From Sphingomonadales bacterium 28-55-16 (GTDB lineage Bacteria; Pseudomonadota; Alphaproteobacteria; Sphingomonadales; Sphingomonadaceae), in the NCBI GenBank assembly GCA_002278855.1, contig NCGG01000020.1:1-36116 (forward strand): a stretch of 36,116 nucleotides of DNA, read 5' to 3'. The notes under the pieces are model-generated. The model saw only the letters and a program-made list of their open reading frames with translations, was not told the DNA's origin and ran no database searches. A program made the translations under genes and the position numbers. This document shows positions 31,925 through 36,116 of the stretch, one piece after another (the first letter of the stretch is position 1; every line of letters starts with the position of its first letter).

Positions 31925-32948
31925 ATGAAGCCGGTAATTTTTGGCCTATCGGGCCTGACCCTGACGGATGACGAAAAACGCCTGTTTCGCGAAGTCGAGC
32001 CAGCAGGCTACATCCTGTTCAAACGCAATATCGAAGATCGGGCACAAGTCCGCGCGCTGACCGACAGCCTGCGGACTTTGCATGGCCGCGACAATGTGCC
32101 CATCCTCATCGACCAAGAGGGCGGCCGCGTTGCGCGCATGCGTCCGCCGGTCTGGCCGGACTTTCCCGCAGGCGGCGCATTTGACGCTTTGTACGATATT
32201 GCGCCGATCACCGCGATTGAGGCGGCGCGGTGCAATGCAGAGGCGATTGCGCTGTCGCTCAACGAAGTCGGGATTAACGTCGATTGCTTGCCCGTCCTCG
32301 ACGTCCGCGTGCCCGAGACGCACTCCGCCATTGGTGACCGCGCTTTGGGCAGCGATCCGATGCGCGTGGCGGCACTTGGCCGTGCGATTCTTGATGGCCT
32401 TGCGTTGGGCGGTGTCATTGGCGTGGTAAAACATATGCCGGGGCAGGGGCGCGCCAATGTCGATACCCATCATGACTTGCCGCATGTCACCGCGACCGAG
32501 GCTGAACTTGCACAGGATCTTGCACCCTTTCGCGCATTGAATCAGGCGGCAATGGGTATGACAGGGCATGTCGTCTATGACATTTGGGACAATCAGCACA
32601 CGGCCACCATGTCATCTTTTGTCATCGACCAGATCTCTGTTGATGAGCGATGATCTCGATATGAACGCCTTGCAGGGCGATGTCGCGACCCGCGCGCTGC
32701 GATGTGTCGAGGCGGGCTGTGACCTTGCGCTCAATTGCTGGGGCCGCTTTGACGAGATGGTTGCGATTGCCAACATGCTGCCAGACATTAGCGCTGCTGC
32801 CCGCACGCGGCTTGATCGCGCAATGACCTTGGCGCCGGTGGCATTTAACGCCGACCGATTGGCCCATCTGCTCGATAAGCGCGACCAGTTGCTGGCGCTG
32901 GCCGATGCAAGTGCCAAGCTCACCGATGGAGCCACTGGCGCGGCATGA
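31925..32948 (+). pseudogene. nagZ: Beta-N-acetylhexosaminidase, frameshifted
   Basis: NagZ is the cytoplasmic glycoside hydrolase family 3 enzyme that removes GlcNAc from anhydromuropeptides in cell-wall recycling. Frame 1 (31925-32653) carries KPVIFGLSGLTL, ILIDQEGGRVARMRPP, VDCLPVLDVR and the KHMPGQGRANVDTHHDLP loop, then stops at TGA 32651. The sequence continues in another frame from CTG 32637: LLMSDDLDMNALQGDVATRALRC, with the nucleophile Asp in SDD. About nine residues (IRGEIGFDG in relatives) are missing at the joint, which fits a loss of about 26 bases. The second half could be restarted at ATG 32643, giving 101 residues that end coupled to scpA (ATGA). No good ribosome site precedes 31925. 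Confidence 0.85.
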
Positions 32949-33739
32949 ACGGGCCAATGCTTTTTGACGAGGAGGATGCCCTCCGCGAAGAGAGCGCGCG
33001 TAACGTTGGGCCTGGCCCGAATGTCCTGACGATCGATATTGACGGCTGGGAAGGGCCATTGGACCTGTTGCTGGCGCTTGCCCGCAATCAAAAGGTGGAT
33101 TTGCGGCAATTGTCCATTCTCGCTTTGGTTGAACAATATCTGCTGTTCATTGATGAGGCGCGCGCGCTGAAGCTTGAGCTTGCCGCCGATTATTTGGTGA
33201 TGGCGGCGTGGCTCGCGTATCTCAAATCGGCGTTGCTGCTGCCCAAGGACCCGACAATTGACCCGTCGCCTGAGGAACTCGCACTGCGGCTGCAATTGCG
33301 GCTGGAGCGGTTGAACGCGATGCGTGAAAGCGGCGCGCGGTTGATGGCGCGCGACCGAATAGGGCGCGATGTTTTCCTGCGCGGCGCGCCTGAAAAACTG
33401 CGCGTGGTTAAAGCGCGGGCATGGGAATGCGATTATTTCGACCTCATCACCGCTTATGGCCAAATCAATGCGCGGACGCGGCCAATGATGCATATCGTGA
33501 AGAAACGCCAAGTCATGACGCTGGAGCAAGCTCTGGAGCGCGTCTCGACGATGATTGGCCGTGCGATCGACTGGACCGCGATACATGCGTTTCTGCCGCC
33601 GATGGCGGATCCAGCCTTGCGCAAATCGGCCTTGGCATCGAGCTTTGTTGCCGCGCTTGAACTTGCCAAACGCGGTGTGGTTGATTTGCAGCAGGAAGCG
33701 ACCTTTGCGCCATTGATGGTGCGGAAAAAGGCAATATGA
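32945..33739 (+). CDS. scpA: Segregation and condensation protein A
   Basis: ScpA is the kleisin of the bacterial SMC-ScpAB condensin. The 264 residues have the N-terminal kleisin domain: LTIDIDGWEGPLDLLLALARNQKVDLRQLSILALVEQYLLFIDEA, LELAADYLVMAAWLAYLKSALLLP, then a mid-region and the C-terminal winged helix (ALERVSTMIGRAIDWTAIHAFLP and SSFVAALELAKRGVVDLQQEATFAPLMVR). The start overlaps the nagZ-fragment stop by 4 bases, and the stop overlaps scpB by 4 bases. It is intact although the gene before it is broken. Confidence 0.95.
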   Translation: MNGPMLFDEEDALREESARNVGPGPNVLTIDIDGWEGPLDLLLALARNQKVDLRQLSILALVEQYLLFIDEARALKLELAADYLVMAAWLAYLKSALLLPKDPTIDPSPEELALRLQLRLERLNAMRESGARLMARDRIGRDVFLRGAPEKLRVVKARAWECDYFDLITAYGQINARTRPMMHIVKKRQVMTLEQALERVSTMIGRAIDWTAIHAFLPPMADPALRKSALASSFVAALELAKRGVVDLQQEATFAPLMVRKKAI

Positions 33740-34341
33740 GTGAAACCAATCCCGACATGCGCGCAGTTGAAGCGACCTTGTTTGCCAGCGATCAGCCCAT
33801 GACCGTTGAACAGATTCGCGGCTATGTTGGGGACAGCGTTGATGTATCTGCCGCGCTCACGCAACTTGCGACGCATTATGAAGGCCGCGGCATAGAATTG
33901 GTGCGGCGCGGTAAGACATGGCATTTTCAAACCGCGCCGGACCTTGCCCATTTGTTGCGGCGTGAACGTGAGGAAAGCCGGAAGCTTAGCCGCGCTGCGG
34001 TAGAAACATTGTCCATCATCGCCTATCATGAACCCGTGAGCCGGGCCGAGATTGAAGCCATTCGTGGTGTGCAGATTTCCAAAGGCACGCTGGATGTTTT
34101 GATGGAGGCAGGATGGGTCCGGCCGGCCGGCCGTCGCGAAGTGCCGGGGCGCCCTTTGATTTATGCCACCACGCCCGCTTTTCTGACCCATTTTGGGCTA
34201 ATGAGTCGGAAAGATTTGCCCGGCATCGCGGACCTGAAAGCCGCCGGTTTGCTGGATCCAATCGATATCGCGATGGGTGATATGCTGTTTACGGGCGAAG
34301 AAAGTGACAGCGAACTGGAAATTAACGAAAACAACGCCTAA
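33736..34341 (+). CDS. scpB: Segregation and condensation protein B
   Basis: ScpB forms the winged-helix dimer that binds ScpA in the condensin complex. The 201 residues start RAVEATLFASDQPMTVEQIRGYV and contain the second winged helix: LSRAAVETLSIIAYHEPVSRAEIEAIRGVQISKGTLDVLMEAGWVRPAGRREVPGRPLIYATTPAFLTHFGL, the family's strongest block. The acidic C-terminus (EESDSELEINENNA) is variable. It overlaps scpA by 4 bases and precedes tatA by 65 bases. Confidence 0.95.
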   Translation: MSETNPDMRAVEATLFASDQPMTVEQIRGYVGDSVDVSAALTQLATHYEGRGIELVRRGKTWHFQTAPDLAHLLRREREESRKLSRAAVETLSIIAYHEPVSRAEIEAIRGVQISKGTLDVLMEAGWVRPAGRREVPGRPLIYATTPAFLTHFGLMSRKDLPGIADLKAAGLLDPIDIAMGDMLFTGEESDSELEINENNA

Positions 34342-34406
34342 ATAGGTTATAGACAGGCGCGAATAGTGTTCGCAACATCCGGGGGACACCCCGTTAGGAG
34401 TTTGAA

Positions 34407-34628
34407 ATGGGTGGTTTTAGCATCTGGCATTGGCTGATTGTGGGCATTCTGGTGTTGCTGTTGTTCGGTAAGGGCCGTTTTTCCGACATGATGGGCGACG
34501 TCGCCAAGGGCATCAAAAGCTTTAAAAAAGGCATGAGTGAAGACGAGGAAGCGCCTAAAGCGCCGCCGCAAATTGGTGCGACAACCGTCATCGATGCCGA
34601 AAAGCAGACCGACAAGACTCAAGGCTAA
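34407..34628 (+). CDS. tatA: Twin-arginine translocase subunit TatA
   Basis: TatA polymerises to form the pore of the Tat export system for folded proteins. The 73 residues have the short N-terminal helix ([17 protein letters not shown]), the FGKGRF hinge, and an amphipathic helix ([18 protein letters not shown]) followed by an acidic tail. AGGAG lies 6 bases before the ATG. Just upstream, CGGGG (34380-34384) pairs with CCCCG (34389-34393) across GACA, a small hairpin ending 2 bases before the ribosome site that could insulate tatA from scpB. tatB and tatC follow. Confidence 0.95.
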   Translation: MGGFSIWHWLIVGILVLLLFGKGRFSDMMGDVAKGIKSFKKGMSEDEEAPKAPPQIGATTVIDAEKQTDKTQG

Positions 34629-34675
34629 TCCATTGATAGCGAAGCCAAATATGCCCTCTATATCGGGGGTCGGAC

Positions 34676-35023
34676 GTGTTTGACATCGCTTCGTCGGAAC
34701 TGATGCTCGTCGTGCTTGTGGCGCTGTTGGTGATCGGGCCAAAGGATTTGCCGCGGGTCTTGCGTGTCGTCGGTAAATGGGTCGGCAAGGCGCGCGGCGT
34801 TGCGGCGCATTTTCGTTCCGGTTTTGACGAGATGATCCGCCAATCCGAACTCGAAGAGCTTGAAAAAAAGTGGAAGTCCGAAAACGAACGCATCATGCGT
34901 GAACATCCCGCTGATCCGCGTGCCGACATTGTGGGCGATGATCGCGTTGGAGGCGAAGACGCGCCGCCGGTGGAACAACCCGCACCCGATTCTCCGTCTG
35001 CCGAAATGGCCCCCAAAATATGA
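34676..35023 (+). CDS. tatB: Twin-arginine translocase subunit TatB
   Basis: TatB joins TatC in the receptor complex for twin-arginine signal peptides. The 115 residues begin FDIASSELMLVVLVALLVIGPKDLPRVLRVVGKWVGKARGVAAHFRSGFDEMIRQ, the diagnostic TatB N-terminus with its GPKDLP hinge. A charged helix and a Pro/Ala-rich acidic tail follow. The start codon is GTG at 34676, chosen because the family begins M-F-D-I. The stop overlaps tatC by 4 bases (ATGA). Confidence 0.95.
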   Translation: MFDIASSELMLVVLVALLVIGPKDLPRVLRVVGKWVGKARGVAAHFRSGFDEMIRQSELEELEKKWKSENERIMREHPADPRADIVGDDRVGGEDAPPVEQPAPDSPSAEMAPKI

Positions 35024-35793
35024 CCGAGATCGACGACAGCAAAATGCCCTTGCTCGATCATTTGATTGAGCTGCGGACGCGTCTTTTATGGAGTTTTCTC
35101 GCGCTTGCCGTGACTTTTGCCGCAAGCCTCTATTTCGCGCGGCCTATTTTCGGATTTTTGGTGCAGCCTTTGCTTGCGTCGGGGCAAACCAAGCTGATTT
35201 ACACCGCGATATTCGAGGCATTTTTTGTTGAGATCAAGGTCGCGTTTTTTGCGGCGACCTTCTTTTCTTTTCCGGTGTTTGCGACCCAATTGTGGCGCTT
35301 TGTGGCGCCCGGCCTCTACAAAAAGGAAAAGAACGCGTTTCTGCCCTTCTTGCTCGCTACGCCAGTGCTCTTTCTCCTCGGTGCGGCGATGGCTTATTAT
35401 ATGGCGATACCCGTTGCGCTAAAATATCTGCTTGGTTTTGGCGGCACGGTCGGCGGCGTTGAGCAAGAGGCGCTGCCCGGCGTCGACAATTATCTCAGCT
35501 TCGTCATGAAGTTCATTTTCGGCTTTGGCATTTCTTTCTTGTTGCCCGTCTTGCTCATGCTGTTGGAGCGCGCTGGCTTGGTCACGCTCGAGCAACTGCG
35601 CGGCGCGCGCCGTTATGCGATTGTCGGTGTATTTGCTATCGCGGCGGTCCTCACGCCGCCCGACATTGTGTCGCAGTTGCTGCTCGCTATTCCCTTGTGC
35701 CTGCTGTTCGAACTGGCGCTGATCGCCATATGGTTCACCCGCCGCCGCCGCAACAAGGGCGAAGCCGCCGAAGAACAAGAATCCGCGACATAG
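35020..35793 (+). CDS. tatC: Twin-arginine translocase subunit TatC
   Basis: TatC is the polytopic receptor core of the Tat translocase. The 257 residues have six hydrophobic helices. The N-terminus MPLLDHLIELRTRLLWSFLAL carries the conserved HL-x-ELR-x-R motif. FEAFFVEIKVAFFAATFFSFPVFATQLWRFVAPGLYKKEK is the central family block, and the region near residue 165 (FGFGISFLLPVLLMLLE) and ARRYAIVGVFAIAAVLTPPDIVSQLLLAIPLCLLFE complete it. The C-terminus is basic, then acidic. It ends the scpA-scpB-tatABC operon; a 323-base stretch without a gene follows. Confidence 0.96.
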   Translation: MTEIDDSKMPLLDHLIELRTRLLWSFLALAVTFAASLYFARPIFGFLVQPLLASGQTKLIYTAIFEAFFVEIKVAFFAATFFSFPVFATQLWRFVAPGLYKKEKNAFLPFLLATPVLFLLGAAMAYYMAIPVALKYLLGFGGTVGGVEQEALPGVDNYLSFVMKFIFGFGISFLLPVLLMLLERAGLVTLEQLRGARRYAIVGVFAIAAVLTPPDIVSQLLLAIPLCLLFELALIAIWFTRRRRNKGEAAEEQESAT

Positions 35794-35877
35794 GCTTTAC
35801 GCCGCTGTTGCCACACAGCGTTATCGTTATCGTCGTTGCCCTTCGGCTCCAGGATGACGATGAGATTTACCTCAATT

Positions 35878-35940
35878 CTCTGCGCCCTTTGCGCCTCTGC
35901 GTGAGTCCATTTTGCACGCAGAGGCGCAAAGGGCGCAGAG
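35878..35940. repeat. Perfect 26-bp inverted repeat
   Basis: The 26 bases at 35878-35903 (CTCTGCGCCCTTTGCG and on) are the exact reverse complement of 35915-35940, with an 11-base loop (AGTCCATTTTG). The arms have an internal GCGCC/GCGCAAA rhythm and begin and end with CTCTGCG-type words, which resemble a dispersed repeat seen in many bacterial genomes. It lies 84 bases after the tatC stop and would form a very stable hairpin. It could end the tat operon, although no T-run follows. Confidence 0.9.
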
Positions 35941-36035
35941 GTTCAGCACGATCCTGAAAGGCGTGCGTGTCGAGCGAAGACGAGACACAGTGACACCACA
36001 GAAAAGCCCCACCGTACAAAACCACTTTCCTACAA

Positions 36036-36052
36036 ATAACCATATCGGTTAT
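36036..36052. promoter_or_regulatory. Operator-like palindrome
   Basis: ATAACC (36036-36041), ATATC, GGTTAT (36047-36052) is a perfect 6-bp inverted repeat with a 5-base spacer, AT-rich, 17 bases long. The size and symmetry fit a binding site for a dimeric winged-helix repressor (ArsR, MarR or similar). It lies 44 bases upstream of a possible ATG at 36096, so it may control a gene just outside the window. Confidence 0.4.
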
Positions 36053-36116
36053 CTGATTCGCGTCAGTCAGGCTGCGGTCTAGAACGTGGGTCGGGATGAT
36101 GGGAACGCTGGCGGGG

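Larger units (their letters stand above)
35794..36116. other. Non-coding region after tatC
   Basis: No convincing gene is present in these 323 bases. It holds a long perfect inverted repeat (35878-35940) and an operator-like palindrome (36036-36052). An ATG at 36096, preceded by GGGTCGGG, could start a gene that runs out of the window, but only seven codons are visible, too few to judge. Confidence 0.7.

Noticed and set aside
32612..33586. 324-codon minus-strand open frame over nagZ and scpA
   Set aside because: It overlaps strongly conserved ScpA sequence and shows Gln/Arg/His-rich composition typical of a shadow frame.
36096..36116. Possible gene start at the right edge (M-M-G-T-L-A-G)
   Set aside because: Only seven codons are visible, too few to support a coding call.
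1..36116. CRISPR arrays, insertion sequences, prophage genes, toxin-antitoxin or defence systems
   Set aside because: No regularly spaced repeats, transposase, integrase or phage structural genes, or known defence families are seen in any frame.

Overview
The window is about 36 kb of ordinary chromosomal core sequence from an alphaproteobacterium, most likely a member of the Sphingomonadales (Sphingomonadaceae). The evidence is the split b/b' stalk genes of the F-type ATP synthase, a GcrA cell-cycle regulator, a Caulobacter-style cpa/tad pilus cluster, the ispH-thrB-rnhA cluster and the argS-SPOR-nagZ-scpA-scpB-tatABC gene order. The sequence is moderately GC-rich, and I cannot name a genus with confidence. 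I saw no rRNA, tRNA, CRISPR array, insertion sequence or prophage.

Layout. 1-1428 is the tail of the ATP synthase Fo operon (atpE cut by the window edge, atpF', atpF). 1497-5385 holds DNA repair genes uvrC and recO around an alpha/beta hydrolase and a small WYL-like protein. 5480-8971 is an amino-acid block: leuB, metZ, apaG and a GcvA-like LysR regulator. 8987-11741 on the minus strand is gcrA followed by parE. 11833-13379 holds an ABC-2 permease without its ATPase, a small unknown gene and a DUF2147 protein that overlap tail to tail. 13474-16586 is a probable aromatic ring-cleavage end module (maiA, a MarR regulator, an FAH-family enzyme) interrupted by an antisense, secreted C13/caspase-like peptidase.

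16594-23529, minus strand, is a Tad/Cpa pilus cluster read cpaA-cpaB-cpaC-cpaD-cpaE-tadB-tadC. The ATPase gene cpaF (tadA), which normally sits between cpaE and tadB, is absent, and so is a flp pilin gene. 23570-25632 is a two-gene operon (hydrolase, D-amino-acid-dehydrogenase-like flavoenzyme). 25637-28015, minus, is ispH-thrB-rnhA. 28152-35793 is a long plus-strand run: lipoprotein, argS, SPOR protein, DUF1993, nagZ, scpA, scpB, tatA, tatB, tatC. It links translation, cell-wall recycling, chromosome condensation and protein export in a gene order familiar from alphaproteobacteria.

Most notable: (1) the Tad cluster without its motor ATPase; (2) nagZ broken by an apparent deletion of about 26 bases that shifts the frame just before the catalytic SDD motif; (3) a perfect 26-bp inverted repeat after tatC; (4) several strong intergenic hairpins (after atpE, before leuB, after the SPOR gene); (5) a 56-bp antisense overlap of two genes near 13 kb. 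I did not find a clearly new multi-gene system; the anomalies are in otherwise conserved operons.
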